From Acetothermia bacterium 64_32 (GTDB taxonomy: Bacteria; Bipolaricaulota; Bipolaricaulia; Bipolaricaulales; Bipolaricaulaceae): a DNA stretch of 64,000 bases. Under the pieces are notes generated by a model. The model was not told where the DNA came from and did no database searches. It worked only from the letters and a program-made list of their open reading frames with translations. Positions 45,142-54,588 of this stretch are shown here, one piece after another. Position numbers and translations under genes: made by a program. The stretch lies in assembly GCA_001508155.1 (NCBI GenBank), contig LGFI01000008.1, forward strand, positions 1 through 64,000. The letters run 5' to 3'. Every line of letters begins with the position of its first letter. The first letter of the stretch is position 1.

Positions 45142-45761
45142 CCCCCGCCCTCCAACCGCTCGAGATGTCGCTTGAGGGCCAGCTCCGGCTCCACCCCCCA
45201 ACAGTGGGCCAGAGAGCACACGGCAAAAAGCAGCCTTCCAAGCTCCCCTTCGGGATCGGGCGGAGGGCCCTCGGGTGGGGAAAGATAAGGATGAAGCCCT
45301 TGGCCTGCACCACGCGCCTGGATGCGCTTCCTGGCCGCAACCAGGGCCGGGAGGGCAAGTTCCAAACCCTTGCCCTCCTTGCGCTTCAGCTCCTCCCATC
45401 TCTCCCTCACCTCGGCGGGGGTGCGGGCCGCCGTCCCCTCCGCAAACACGTGGGGATGACGACGGATCAGCTTCTCCCGCAGAAAGTCGGCCACGTCCGC
45501 AAGATCGAACCGCCCGGCCTCGGACTCGATCTGGGCGTGCAAGGCCACCTGCAACAGGAGGTCGCCCAGCTCCTCCTTCAGCCGGTCCGGATCGCCCGCC
45601 TCCAGGGCAGCCGCCGCCTCGTAGGCCTCCTCAAGGAGATAAGGCGCCAAAGAGGCGTGGGTCTGTGCCCGGTCCCAGGGACAGCCCCCTGGCCCCCGGA
45701 GCCGGGCGATCACCGCGGCCAGGGCCTCCACCGCCTCCCCGATCCGCCCCATCCCGGTCAC
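45138..45761 (-). CDS. mazG: nucleoside triphosphate pyrophosphohydrolase
   Basis: A 207-residue MazG-type enzyme that hydrolyses NTPs to NMP and pyrophosphate. The N-terminal domain has GGCPWDRAQTHASLAPYLLEE and the metal-binding EELGDLLLQV near residue 64. The protein is shorter than E. coli MazG (263 residues), with a reduced second domain. GTG 45761 overlaps the preceding stop (GTGA); ATG 45752 is an alternative. It is embedded between the SurA/TPR and DUF4911-like genes. Confidence 0.92.
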   Translation of the reverse strand: MTGMGRIGEAVEALAAVIARLRGPGGCPWDRAQTHASLAPYLLEEAYEAAAALEAGDPDRLKEELGDLLLQVALHAQIESEAGRFDLADVADFLREKLIRRHPHVFAEGTAARTPAEVRERWEELKRKEGKGLELALPALVAARKRIQARGAGQGLHPYLSPPEGPPPDPEGELGRLLFAVCSLAHCWGVEPELALKRHLERLEGGG

Positions 45762-48241
45762 GGGGAGGGTTCCTCGGAGGGGGAGGCAACCTCGCCCCCA
45801 AGCTCCTCAAGGAGCGGGACGAGCTCCTCCGCCCGGAAGCTGGGGTCGGTGTCATAGATGCGCTGCAGGTCCTGCTTGGCCTCCTCGTCCCTCCCCAGGT
45901 CGCGGTAGATCAGGGCCCGCTGCCAAAGCGCCTCCAAACCCTCCTGGGAAAGCCCCCCCTGAGGGCCAGCCCGGGCTTCCTCACAGGCCACGATCTTCCC
46001 CAACACCTGGAGCTTCATCTCCTGCGATCCAGCCAGGGCCAGGGCCTTCTTGTAGTAGCTCAGGGCCGTATCGTACTGGGTCTTGGGCACATAGCAGTCG
46101 CCCAGCCCCATGAGGGCGTAGATGTTATCCCCTTCCCGGGCCAGGATCTCCTGGTACTGGCGGATGGCGGAGTCGTACTTGTATTGCTCCTTTAAGTAGT
46201 CGGCCAGCTTGAACCTGGTATCGATGTCGTCTGGGGCCAGCTCCACGACCTTCTCCGCGATGACCTCCTTTTTGGCCGTCTCATAGGTGCGCCGAAGGGC
46301 CTCCCGGTACTGTTCCAGGGCCCTTTCCTCATCCCCTTGGGCACGGTACACGTCCCCCAATCCCTCGTAGGCCTCGCCCCGGTAGGGGAAGCGGCGGATG
46401 AGGTCCTGATACTCCTCTTTCGCCTCCTCCAGCCGGCCGGCCGCAAGAAGGGCCAGGGCCAGCTTCAGCTGGACCTCCGAGGTGGGGTTCTTTTCAAACG
46501 CCTTCTTATAATGCCCTATCGCCCCCTGGGGGTCGCCCTGGGCAAGGAGAAGATCCCCCATAAGCACCCGAACCGTGACCCCCTCCGGCTCCTCCTCTAG
46601 CAGCTCCTCCAACAAGGGCTGGGCCTGATCGTATTGCTCGTCCCGCAGATAAGCCTCGGCCAGCCTGAGCTCGATGGTCCGGCTCCCCGTCTGAAGCCCC
46701 AGGGCTTCCCGGAAACACTCGATGGCCCGGCCGTAAAGCCCCATCGCCATGGCAGCATCCCCCTGGCCGATGTAGGCGGCCAAGAAGCCCGGCTCGGCCT
46801 CTATGGCCTGCTGGTATTCCCGATCGGCCTGCACATATAGCCCCTGCTCCCGATAGAGCTCGGCCAACCGAAAGTGGGCCTGGGGGTTCTGGGGATCCAG
46901 GGCGATAACCCGGTTGAAGAACGTCTCGTCCCCCTCCCCCGTATCGGCGAACTCGAGGTAGTGCTCGAGGGCCTTCCTTTTGTACTCCTCTTCCTTCTCA
47001 CTTAGCTCCTTTAGCCTGGCCTGCTCCTCCTCGGTCAGCTCTTCCTTCCCTTTAAGCTCGGCCACCTGGGTACCCACGTCGATGTAAAGCTGCTCGTACA
47101 TTCGGCCAATGTAGTAATCAAGGTAGAGGTCGGAGATCGCCCCCCGAGCGGCAAGGAGGACATCCAAAGCCGACTTCACGTCGGATTGATAGGTGATGAA
47201 GGCCTCGAGGAGCGGGTCCTTGACCTCCACCCGGGCAGCCTTGCGGAGCGCCTCGTACCACTCCCCCCAGCGACGGCTGTCCTCCTCGCTTATGTAATCT
47301 TCTTCCACCTTTTCCCTTATCTCCTCAAATGGGGGGATGACCGGCGGCCGTCTGTCAAGGAGCTTTACGATGTAGTAGGCCCCTAGGGCGTCCACCAACG
47401 TGACCTGGCCCTGGGAGAGCTCGAAGGCGGCTTCCTCCACCTCCTGGGGGAGGCCCGAGCCCCCTTGGGAAAACCAGTCGGTCTCCATCTCCTCGGACTC
47501 GGAGTACTCCGCGGCCAGGGCGGCGAAATCGGAGTCGGGGGCTTGGGCCTGGGCGAGGAGCTGGTCGGCAAGCTCGGGGTCTGAGACCTTTATATAGGCG
47601 ACCCGGATCCTCTCAGGCTGCGATTGGTAGCGATCCTGGTGCTCCTGGTAGTAGGTGAGGAGCTCCTCCTCGGTGGGCTCGATGGGGCCCACCACCTGCT
47701 TGTGCACCCCTTCCTCCAAAAGCCGATATTCCTGGGAAGCGGCGAGCTGCCGGCGATAGTCGGCCAAGGTGAGCCCCTGGGCGGATAGGTAGCTTTTCAG
47801 GGCCTCCTCGTCCCCACCGAACTGCTCCAGGGTGCTCTGGTAGCGCTCCTCCACCGCCTGGTCCAGCTCCGCCTTGGACACGGAGACATGCAGGCTGCGG
47901 GCCTCCTTCTGGATCAGGGCTTGACGGATCAGCCCCTCGGCGGCCGCCGCCGCATAAACCCGGCGGTTGAACGCCCCGGCCGTCCCCTGCAACTGCTCGG
48001 TGAAATCTTGGCCGAAGATCTGGTAAAGTTGAGTATAGTATTGAACCAGGTTTTCGTAGGCATCCTGGACGTTCTGGCGGGTGAACTTCCTCCCCTCCAC
48101 CACCAGCACGACCTCCTCGGCGCTCCCCTTGGGGGGAGGGGAAAAACGCTGGAAGGTAAACAGCCCGATCCCGCCGAGCAGAAAGCCGATGACCACGGTC
48201 CAGATGATGGCCTTCTGATAACGCAAGAAGAAGCGGTTCAT
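45758..48241 (-). CDS. SurA-like N-domain/parvulin-like protein fused to TPR repeats
   Basis: An 827-residue membrane-anchored protein. A single N-terminal helix (residues 11-31) is followed by a SurA/PrsA-like helical domain (40-200), a parvulin-type domain about 205-320 (RIRVAYIKVSDPE through GAYYIVKLLDRRPP), a charged coiled linker (400-435), and then at least eight TPR units to the end. It would fold or hold proteins in the periplasm. The fusion of a peptidyl-prolyl isomerase-like chaperone with a long TPR array is unusual. It overlaps both neighbours by 4 bases. Confidence 0.82.
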   Translation of the reverse strand: MNRFFLRYQKAIIWTVVIGFLLGGIGLFTFQRFSPPPKGSAEEVVLVVEGRKFTRQNVQDAYENLVQYYTQLYQIFGQDFTEQLQGTAGAFNRRVYAAAAAEGLIRQALIQKEARSLHVSVSKAELDQAVEERYQSTLEQFGGDEEALKSYLSAQGLTLADYRRQLAASQEYRLLEEGVHKQVVGPIEPTEEELLTYYQEHQDRYQSQPERIRVAYIKVSDPELADQLLAQAQAPDSDFAALAAEYSESEEMETDWFSQGGSGLPQEVEEAAFELSQGQVTLVDALGAYYIVKLLDRRPPVIPPFEEIREKVEEDYISEEDSRRWGEWYEALRKAARVEVKDPLLEAFITYQSDVKSALDVLLAARGAISDLYLDYYIGRMYEQLYIDVGTQVAELKGKEELTEEEQARLKELSEKEEEYKRKALEHYLEFADTGEGDETFFNRVIALDPQNPQAHFRLAELYREQGLYVQADREYQQAIEAEPGFLAAYIGQGDAAMAMGLYGRAIECFREALGLQTGSRTIELRLAEAYLRDEQYDQAQPLLEELLEEEPEGVTVRVLMGDLLLAQGDPQGAIGHYKKAFEKNPTSEVQLKLALALLAAGRLEEAKEEYQDLIRRFPYRGEAYEGLGDVYRAQGDEERALEQYREALRRTYETAKKEVIAEKVVELAPDDIDTRFKLADYLKEQYKYDSAIRQYQEILAREGDNIYALMGLGDCYVPKTQYDTALSYYKKALALAGSQEMKLQVLGKIVACEEARAGPQGGLSQEGLEALWQRALIYRDLGRDEEAKQDLQRIYDTDPSFRAEELVPLLEELGGEVASPSEEPSP

Positions 48242-48432
48242 GTATGGGAGTCACCCCTTCCCTCAGAGGAGATGCGCACAAGCACCCGGCCAGCCTCCCA
48301 CAGCCCGCCGGCAAGCCCGAGGAATATCCCCGCAATGCGCCAAGCCTTCGTCCCGGCCAAAACGTCGATCCCGTAACCGATCCCGTATCCCACCAGCAAC
48401 CCGCCGGCGACGACGAAACCCAACTGGCCCAC
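48238..48432 (-). CDS. small AtpZ/AtpI-like membrane protein
   Basis: A 64-residue protein with two hydrophobic helices: GFVVAGGLLVGYGIGYGIDVL and AWRIAGIFLGLAGGLWEA. This is the pattern of AtpZ/AtpI family proteins that accompany F-type ATP synthases, but no atp genes are here. The start is uncertain: GTG 48432 is used and the frame stays open further upstream without a good start codon. The stop overlaps the next ATG. Confidence 0.6.
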   Translation of the reverse strand: MGQLGFVVAGGLLVGYGIGYGIDVLAGTKAWRIAGIFLGLAGGLWEAGRVLVRISSEGRGDSHT

Positions 48433-48466
48433 CAGGGCCAGGGTGCGGAGCGCCGCGGCCCAAGGG

Positions 48467-48796
48467 CTAGATGTTCTCCCAGTCTTCAGCGGGCGCCCCT
48501 CCCTTTCGCGTGCGGGGGCGGAGGCTGGTGACCGGGGTGCGCGACCGCACGGTGAAGCGGAGGGCCGTCTTGGTCTCGCCGTTTATCTCCACATCCACGA
48601 AGGAGGGCACGAAAAACAGGTCAAGCCCGCTTGGGGCCACATAGCCCCGGGCGATGGCGATGCACTTTATGGCTTGGTTCACCGCCTTGGGCCCAATGGC
48701 CTGAAGCTCGGCGATGCCCTCCTCCCGGATGGTGTTGGCCACCGCCCCGGCGGCGGCGCCGGCCTTGGAAGTGGACGCGATCTTCAAGGTGTTCAT
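48467..48796 (-). CDS. spoVS: SpoVS-related (Alba-like) nucleic-acid-binding protein
   Basis: A 109-residue protein with the SpoVS core LKIASTSKAGAAAGAVANTIRE and GPKAVNQAIKCIAIARGYVAP. SpoVS was named for a sporulation phenotype in Bacillus but also occurs in bacteria that do not sporulate, and its fold resembles Alba. The C-terminal 25 residues are a basic extension not seen in the 86-residue Bacillus protein. It lies 10 bases after rny, a pairing common in other bacteria. Confidence 0.93.
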   Translation of the reverse strand: MNTLKIASTSKAGAAAGAVANTIREEGIAELQAIGPKAVNQAIKCIAIARGYVAPSGLDLFFVPSFVDVEINGETKTALRFTVRSRTPVTSLRPRTRKGGAPAEDWENI

Positions 48797-48806
48797 CCTT
48801 CCCTCC

Positions 48807-50336
48807 TTATCGGGCCGTCTCCACGTACTGGGTCTGCCGGATGACGGTCACCTTGATCTCCCCTGGGTACTGAATCTGCTCCTCGATCTTCCGCGCGATA
48901 TCATACGCGAGTTTGGCGGCCATGTCATCTGTGGTCTTCTCCGGGCGAACGATCACCCGCACCTCCCGCCCCGCCTGGATGGCATAGGCCTCCTTTACCT
49001 GGGGATAGGCTTGGGCCAGCCGCTCAAGCTCCGCGAGGCGCTGGATGTAGCGTTCGTAGGTCTCCTGGCGGGCCCCGGGGCGGGCAGCGGAAAGGGCGTC
49101 TGCAGCCTGCACCAGCACCGCCGTTACGGTGGCCGGCTCCACGTTCCCGTGGTGGGCGGCGATGGCGTTCACGATGGGCCAGGGCTCCCCATACCGCCGG
49201 GCGAAATCCGCCCCGATCAGGGCATGCGGCCCCTCCACGTCGTGATCCACCGCTTTTCCGATGTCGTGAAGGAGCCCCGCCCGCTGGGCAGGACGGGGGT
49301 CGATCCCGATCTCCTCGGCCAGAAGTCGCGCCAGGAAACTCACCTCAAGGGAATGCCGCAGCTGGTTCTGCCCGTAACTGGTGCGGAAGTGGAGCTTCCC
49401 CAAAAGGAGCACCAGCTCCTCCGGGAGCTCCACCCGGGCCTCGAAGGCCGCCTTCTCCCCATGCTCCCGGATGAGCTCCTCCACCCGCTCCTTGGCCTTA
49501 CGCACCTTTTCCTCTATGTGAGCCGGGTGAATGCGTCCATCCTCGATGAGGCGCTCCAGGGCCAGGCGGGCTACCTCCCGCCGGACGGGGTGGAAGGAGG
49601 AAAGCACCACCACATCCGGGGTGTCGTCCACCAGCACCTCCACCCCGGTGAGGGCCTCGAAGGTGCGGATGTTCCTCCCCTCCCGGCCGATGATCCGGCC
49701 CTTGAAGTCGTCCGAGGGGAGGGGGACGGCCGTCACCGTTGCCTCCTCCGCATACTCCACCGCGTAGCGCTGGACCGCGGTGGCCAGGATCCGCCGGGCC
49801 CGCCGCTCCGCCTCCTGGGAGGTACGCCTTTCCACCTCCGCGATCTTGCGGGCGAAGTACCTCTCTGACTCCGCCTCCACGAGCTTTAGCAGGTACTCCT
49901 TGGCCTCCTCCTGGCTGAAACCGGAGATCCTCTCCAGGAGGGCCCGTTCCTCGGCCAACAGCCTCTGCCCCATCTCCAGGAGACGCTCAAGCTCGCTTTC
50001 GTCCTTGCAGAGGGAGTCCTCGATGGTCTCAAGGTAGTTGCTCTTCTTGCCAAGGCGCGCTTCCTTTTGCAGGATGCGTTCCTCCATCTGGGCCAGATCG
50101 GCTTCCCTCCTCTTGAGGCGCCGCTCTTCCTGTTCCCTGAGCTCTTGGATCTCGGCCTGGGCGGCCAGCAGCTTCTCCTTGTAGATCCGTTCGGCCTCCT
50201 CACGGGCCTCCTGGATTATGGCCTCGGCCTTCTTCCCGATCAGCCTGGTCCTAAGCTGTGCCAGGAGCAGCCCCCCGGCGAGGCCTAGGAGGAGGGCTAC
50301 CAAGGCTATGAGCGCTGCTTGCAGTATCCATGACAT
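48807..50336 (-). CDS. rny: ribonuclease Y
   Basis: A 509-residue membrane-anchored endoribonuclease that starts mRNA decay. An N-terminal helix (residues 1-25) is followed by a long coiled coil (about 35-200), a KH domain (GRIIGREGRNIRTFEALTG) and an HD domain with the metal motif HDIGKAVDHD near residue 358. Length matches the family (about 510-520). GAGGAAGG precedes the ATG. It is the fourth gene of the rimP operon. Confidence 0.97.
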   Translation of the reverse strand: MSWILQAALIALVALLLGLAGGLLLAQLRTRLIGKKAEAIIQEAREEAERIYKEKLLAAQAEIQELREQEERRLKRREADLAQMEERILQKEARLGKKSNYLETIEDSLCKDESELERLLEMGQRLLAEERALLERISGFSQEEAKEYLLKLVEAESERYFARKIAEVERRTSQEAERRARRILATAVQRYAVEYAEEATVTAVPLPSDDFKGRIIGREGRNIRTFEALTGVEVLVDDTPDVVVLSSFHPVRREVARLALERLIEDGRIHPAHIEEKVRKAKERVEELIREHGEKAAFEARVELPEELVLLLGKLHFRTSYGQNQLRHSLEVSFLARLLAEEIGIDPRPAQRAGLLHDIGKAVDHDVEGPHALIGADFARRYGEPWPIVNAIAAHHGNVEPATVTAVLVQAADALSAARPGARQETYERYIQRLAELERLAQAYPQVKEAYAIQAGREVRVIVRPEKTTDDMAAKLAYDIARKIEEQIQYPGEIKVTVIRQTQYVETAR

Positions 50337-50366
50337 GGGCTGGTCACCTTCCTCGTGTTGGTCAAT

Positions 50367-53189
50367 TTAGTCCCCCCGCCGGGGTTCATCAAGCCGGGCC
50401 GCGGCGGCGGGCAGGAAAACGAGGCTGGCAAGCAAGGTGAAGCCCAAGCCAAGCAGGGCGGAGATCCCAAGGTACCTCAGCCCCGGGGTGCGGGCAAACA
50501 CCAGGGCGCCGAAGACCAGCATGGTGGTAAGGGAGGTGGACAGGACCGGGGGGAGCGTGGCCGCCATCCCCCAGGCGATGGCCATCCTCCTTCTCCCTCG
50601 CTCCTCCTTTATCCGGTGCAGGATGTGGATGGCGCTGTCCACCCCGATCCCGATCAAGAGCGGGGAGATGACGATATTGGTGAAGTTAAAGGAGATCCCA
50701 AGGAGGCGCATCCCGGCCAGCATCCAAAGGTAGCCGATTGCCAAGGGGGAGACGGCCAAGAGGGCCTCCCGCAGGCTGCCGAAGCTCATCCACACAAGGA
50801 GGGCGATGAGGAAGCTGGCGATGGCGGTGGAAAAGGCAAAATCCCGCTTCATGTAGGCCTCGAGCCGTCCCTGCACCTCGGGGACCCCGAAGTAGTCGAC
50901 CCCCAGCCCCTGCACCCAGTCCACGAATTCCTGCAGGTTATGGCCCTCGTAGAGGCTGGGCGACACCCTCGCCCTCAGGATGAACTCCTGGGAAGTGGGG
51001 GAGTAATAGACGGGCTTAAGCTGCTCCGGGAGGACCTCCACCAGGGCCCTTATGAGCTCGGGTTCGTCGGGGAGGGAGGCCAGGTTCTCAAGGAAGGCCG
51101 ACACATTTTGGAGGTCGCCTTTGATCCCGGCCAGGAGCCTCAAGGAGGAATCCCGGTCCAGCTCCTCCAGCTCGTAAGCCAACCGAAGCAGGGCAGAGGA
51201 CCTATGGGAAAGCGAGGTGGCCAAGGCCACGTCCCCGGCGAGCAGGCTGGAGAGCTCCCAACCAGCGAGCTGGACCGCCAGCCGCTGGAGGGCATCTATC
51301 AACTCCTCCCAGCGGCCCAACACCCCTTCCAGGGAGTCCACCACGGCCAACAGGTCCCCCACCGGCAGGTCCTGTAGGGAGGCCTTCCCCCGCAAAAGCT
51401 CCTGGGGCAGGATGTCCCGGATGGAGTCAATGCCTGTTACGAAAGGGCTTTCGGCCAAGGCCCCTTCCAGCTTGCGCAGCTGGGCCGGATCTTTCACAAA
51501 GAAAACGAACTCGTCCGAAAACGATACCTCCCCTTGGAATTCCCGCAGGATCTCGTTCGCCACCTGGGAGGCCTGGGTCTGGGGGGCAAGCTGGCCCGAC
51601 ACGAAGCGGAACTCCACCTGGCTCACCTGATAGGACAGGGCCAGGGTCAAAAGCAAGGTGAGCCCCACCACCGCCCGCCGCTGGGAAAGCAGGCCCTTGT
51701 AGCCCCGGGCCAGCGCCTGGGTCGGGACGGGCATGTGCTCGCGAAACCGTCTCTTGAAGGCCACATAGCTCAAAACGATCAGGCTCGGGGTAAGGAGCAT
51801 CGCCGAAAGGTATGCCAGCACGATCCCCAAGGACATGATGAGCCCCATCTCCGTCAGGGCCCGAGACCGGGATACAAGGAGGCACACGAAAACCGCGGCC
51901 GTGGTCAGGGCGGCGGAGAGCGATGCCTCCCCCTTTTTGTGGATGGCGGTGTAAAGCGCCCGACCCACCGACCTCCCCGCCTCCCTTTCCTCCACGTACC
52001 GGGAGAGGAGGTGGATTGAGAAATCGATCCCCAGCCCCAACACAAGGGAGGGAAGGAAGGTGGTGATCAGGTTGAAGCCCCCAGCGGAGAACTTGGCCCA
52101 GGCCATGGTGAACAGGGCCGACACCAAAAGAGGCACCAGGGCCACCAGGGTGAGGAAGGCACTTGAGAACGTGAGCGCCAAAAGCAACAGCACCCCCAGC
52201 GAGGAGACCAGGGTCACGAAGTTCATATCCTTTCGGATGATTTCGTTGCTCTCTGTCACCGCCACGTAGGCCCCGGTTAGCCGGGCCTGCACCCCGAGCT
52301 GAAGGAGGTCCGCCTGGGCGATGATCCCTTGGAGGAGCTCGGTGACCCGGCGGCAGTAATCCAGCCCGGCGTAGGAGGGCTGGGCCGGCCATACCTGGAT
52401 GACCAGCTTGGTGCTGTCGCGGGAAAGAAGCGGGGTGCCCTCGTCGGGCGGGGTCCCGCCGGCCGGTTTGCCGGTGGCGGCTTGGATCACCTGGGTGGCC
52501 CGGTTAAGGGGGCCTTGCACCCGGGGGAGGCCCCGGAGGACCTCAAGGCCGCTTGCCCCAAGCTGCAGTAGCCGGTCCACCAGGGGGATGATCCGCTCGG
52601 CTGAGGGATCCCCTGTGGCCGTCAGGGCCTCCTCCAGCTCGGCCAGGCCGGAGCTTAGCTTCCCGCTTTCCGGTAGGATCTCGGCCACCGCGGCCAGGAG
52701 CTCCTCGGCCGCGGCCTTGAGCCCCTCCAGGTCCTCCGGGGACAGGGTCTGGTAAAGCAAAAGCTCCTTGGGGTACTCGATGGCCTCCCCGATGCGATAG
52801 GAGGCCCGCTTGAACTCCGGCTCCTCAAGGAGGAGCTGGATGAGCCGGTCGGCGGCGGAAAACAGCCTCTCCCTCCGTTCCTCTACGTCCTCGGGCGGGG
52901 AGACCAGGGACAGCAGGATCGCAGCGTAATCGGTGGCGGTGAGCTCCCCCTCCCTGGCCTTGTACTTCTCGATGAGGGGATCCTCCTCCGGGAGGAGGTC
53001 AAGATAGGAACTCCTTATGGGAAGCTCGCGGATGTAAAACAGGCTGAAGCCCACGAGCACGGCCACCACCAGCACCACCCCTACCGCCTGGCGGCGGGAG
53101 AGCCTGGCGATCCCATCTAAAAGCAGTGTACGGAGGCGTTTAGCCTTGGGCAGCTTCCTCTCCGGCTGGGGAGCGGATCTCGATGTCAT
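50367..53189 (-). CDS. RND superfamily exporter (MMPL/HpnN-like)
   Basis: A 940-residue inner-membrane protein with about 12 hydrophobic segments and two large periplasmic loops (about residues 60-300 and 520-770). The layout and the segments LGLGIDFSIHLLSRYVEE and LLIGIGVDSAIHILHRI, each at the start of a transport helix bundle, mark the MMPL/Patched-type RND family used for lipids and hopanoids. The first start codon lies 50 bases inside the nusA 3' end, so the true start could be later. Cargo is unknown. Confidence 0.88.
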   Translation of the reverse strand: MTSRSAPQPERKLPKAKRLRTLLLDGIARLSRRQAVGVVLVVAVLVGFSLFYIRELPIRSSYLDLLPEEDPLIEKYKAREGELTATDYAAILLSLVSPPEDVEERRERLFSAADRLIQLLLEEPEFKRASYRIGEAIEYPKELLLYQTLSPEDLEGLKAAAEELLAAVAEILPESGKLSSGLAELEEALTATGDPSAERIIPLVDRLLQLGASGLEVLRGLPRVQGPLNRATQVIQAATGKPAGGTPPDEGTPLLSRDSTKLVIQVWPAQPSYAGLDYCRRVTELLQGIIAQADLLQLGVQARLTGAYVAVTESNEIIRKDMNFVTLVSSLGVLLLLALTFSSAFLTLVALVPLLVSALFTMAWAKFSAGGFNLITTFLPSLVLGLGIDFSIHLLSRYVEEREAGRSVGRALYTAIHKKGEASLSAALTTAAVFVCLLVSRSRALTEMGLIMSLGIVLAYLSAMLLTPSLIVLSYVAFKRRFREHMPVPTQALARGYKGLLSQRRAVVGLTLLLTLALSYQVSQVEFRFVSGQLAPQTQASQVANEILREFQGEVSFSDEFVFFVKDPAQLRKLEGALAESPFVTGIDSIRDILPQELLRGKASLQDLPVGDLLAVVDSLEGVLGRWEELIDALQRLAVQLAGWELSSLLAGDVALATSLSHRSSALLRLAYELEELDRDSSLRLLAGIKGDLQNVSAFLENLASLPDEPELIRALVEVLPEQLKPVYYSPTSQEFILRARVSPSLYEGHNLQEFVDWVQGLGVDYFGVPEVQGRLEAYMKRDFAFSTAIASFLIALLVWMSFGSLREALLAVSPLAIGYLWMLAGMRLLGISFNFTNIVISPLLIGIGVDSAIHILHRIKEERGRRRMAIAWGMAATLPPVLSTSLTTMLVFGALVFARTPGLRYLGISALLGLGFTLLASLVFLPAAAARLDEPRRGD

Positions 53190-54084
53190 AACCCGTGACC
53201 TTGGCCGCGAGCTCTGCGTTGTGGCCGTCGCGCCCGATGGCGAGCGACATCTCGCTTGCGGGGACGGTCACCAGCGCTTTCTTCTCCTTTGGATCGAGCT
53301 CCACGGAAAGCACGCTAGCCGGGGCGAGGCTCCCTTTGATCACCTCTTTTACGTCCTCGCTCCAGCGGATGATGTCCACCTTTTCCCCGGCCAGCTCGCG
53401 GCTTACGGCGCGAATCCTCACCCCGCCCGCCCCGACACAGGTCCCCACCGGGTCTATCCGGGGGTCAAGGGCCCGGAGGAGCACCTTGGACCTGACCCCG
53501 GGGACCCGGGCCACCTTCACTATCTCCAGGAGCCCCTGTTCCAGCTCCGGCACCTCGAGCTCCAGGAGCTTGGCCACGAATTGGGGGTGGGCCCTGGAGA
53601 CGTAGATCCGGGGATCGCCCTGGGTCTTCTCCACCCGGTAAAGATACGCCCGCAGGCGTCGTCCGGCTATGTACCGCTCCCCTGGGATGCGTTCCTCCTC
53701 CGGGAGGAGGGCCTCCACCTCCCCCAGGTTCACCCATACGTTGCGGCCCTCAAAGCGGTGTACCGAGCCGTTTATGATCTCCCCGATGCGGGTGGAGTAC
53801 ATCTCGTACAGGGCCTCCCGGCGGCGGCGAAGGATCTCCTGCCGGAACACGTTCTCCGCCCGCCGGGTGGCGATCCGCCCCAGGCTCGCCAGATCGAAGG
53901 GTTTTCCGTTCACGAATATGTCCCCGGAGCGCCGGTCCACGTGCACCTCCGGGGGCTCCTCCCCCCCGAACTCCACCAGGTAGGCCGCTGCTATCCCTTT
54001 TTCCATGGCCTCATAGGCCGCCTCGCGGTCGATTCCCCGCTCGCGGGCCATCTCCTCCAGCGCCTCAAGGAAGTCTATGTTCAT
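53140..54084 (-). CDS. nusA: transcription termination/antitermination protein NusA
   Basis: A 314-residue NusA with an N-terminal polymerase-binding domain (1-100), an S1 domain (about 108-170, GEIINGSVHRFEGRNVWVNLG) and two KH domains (VGAGGVRIRAVSRELAGE and IGRDGHNAELAAKVTG). ATG 54084 is chosen because it overlaps the rimP stop by 4 bases and starts the conserved MNIDFLEALEEM. It lacks the C-terminal acidic repeats of E. coli NusA, as in many bacteria. The usual downstream infB/rbfA are replaced here by an RND exporter gene. Confidence 0.95.
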   Translation of the reverse strand: MNIDFLEALEEMARERGIDREAAYEAMEKGIAAAYLVEFGGEEPPEVHVDRRSGDIFVNGKPFDLASLGRIATRRAENVFRQEILRRRREALYEMYSTRIGEIINGSVHRFEGRNVWVNLGEVEALLPEEERIPGERYIAGRRLRAYLYRVEKTQGDPRIYVSRAHPQFVAKLLELEVPELEQGLLEIVKVARVPGVRSKVLLRALDPRIDPVGTCVGAGGVRIRAVSRELAGEKVDIIRWSEDVKEVIKGSLAPASVLSVELDPKEKKALVTVPASEMSLAIGRDGHNAELAAKVTGYDIEIRSPAGEEAAQG

Positions 54085-54551
54085 CGGCCCTCCGTCCTGG
54101 CTTCGAAGACCACCTGGGCCCTGGTCACCTGGGACAAGGGGATCTCCATCCGGCCTTCTTGGCAGTCCACCGTTATCTTCCCTTCCCCCACCCCTACCAG
54201 CCTCCCCTGGCAGGCCACCTTCTTGCCCTGGGGGGAGTGGGAGGTCACCCGGATGGGCTTCCCCAGGGCGCGCCGGTAATGCCACTCCTCCCACAGGCGC
54301 CGCTCGACCCCGGGGGATGACACCTCCAGCACGTAGGGGAAGGCCAGGGGATCATGCTCGTCGAGCAAGGCCTCGATGGCCCTGCTGGCGCGCTGGCAAT
54401 CCGCCAACGTGACCCCGGTGGGGCTGTCTATGTATACCAGGAGCCGCGCCCGGGGCCCGGCCCGGGAGAGCTCCCAGTGATAAAGCTCCACCCGGGCGTC
54501 CCGCGCGCCCTGCCGTAAAAGCGCGTCCAGCTTTTCCCGCAAGGTGCTCAT
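54081..54551 (-). CDS. rimP: ribosome maturation factor RimP
   Basis: A 156-residue 30S maturation factor with RLLVYIDSPTGVTLADCQRASRAIE and YVLEVSSPGVERRL, the two family hallmarks, then an SH3-like C-terminal domain. The ATG lies 8 bases after a TATAAT box, implying a leaderless mRNA. It is the first gene of a nine-gene operon and is coupled to nusA by a 4-base overlap. Confidence 0.95.
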   Translation of the reverse strand: MSTLREKLDALLRQGARDARVELYHWELSRAGPRARLLVYIDSPTGVTLADCQRASRAIEALLDEHDPLAFPYVLEVSSPGVERRLWEEWHYRRALGKPIRVTSHSPQGKKVACQGRLVGVGEGKITVDCQEGRMEIPLSQVTRAQVVFEARTEGR

Positions 54552-54559
54552 CTTTTACC

Positions 54560-54588
54560 ATTATACTTGCTGCGGAACATGCCCACAA
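54560..54588 (-). promoter_or_regulatory. promoter of the rimP-nusA operon, sharing its -10 with a divergent box
   Basis: On the minus strand, TTGTGG (54588-54583), a 17-base spacer and TATAAT (54565-54560) precede rimP. On the plus strand the overlapping TATACT (54562-54567) lies 11 bases before the rluD-like start. Both boxes use the same eight bases (54560-54567), so the two directions may exclude each other. Confidence 0.65.

Noticed and set aside
45142-45399. N-terminal extension of the DUF4911-like protein
   Set aside because: It reads a second frame inside mazG; the ATGA overlap at 45141 gives a natural start.
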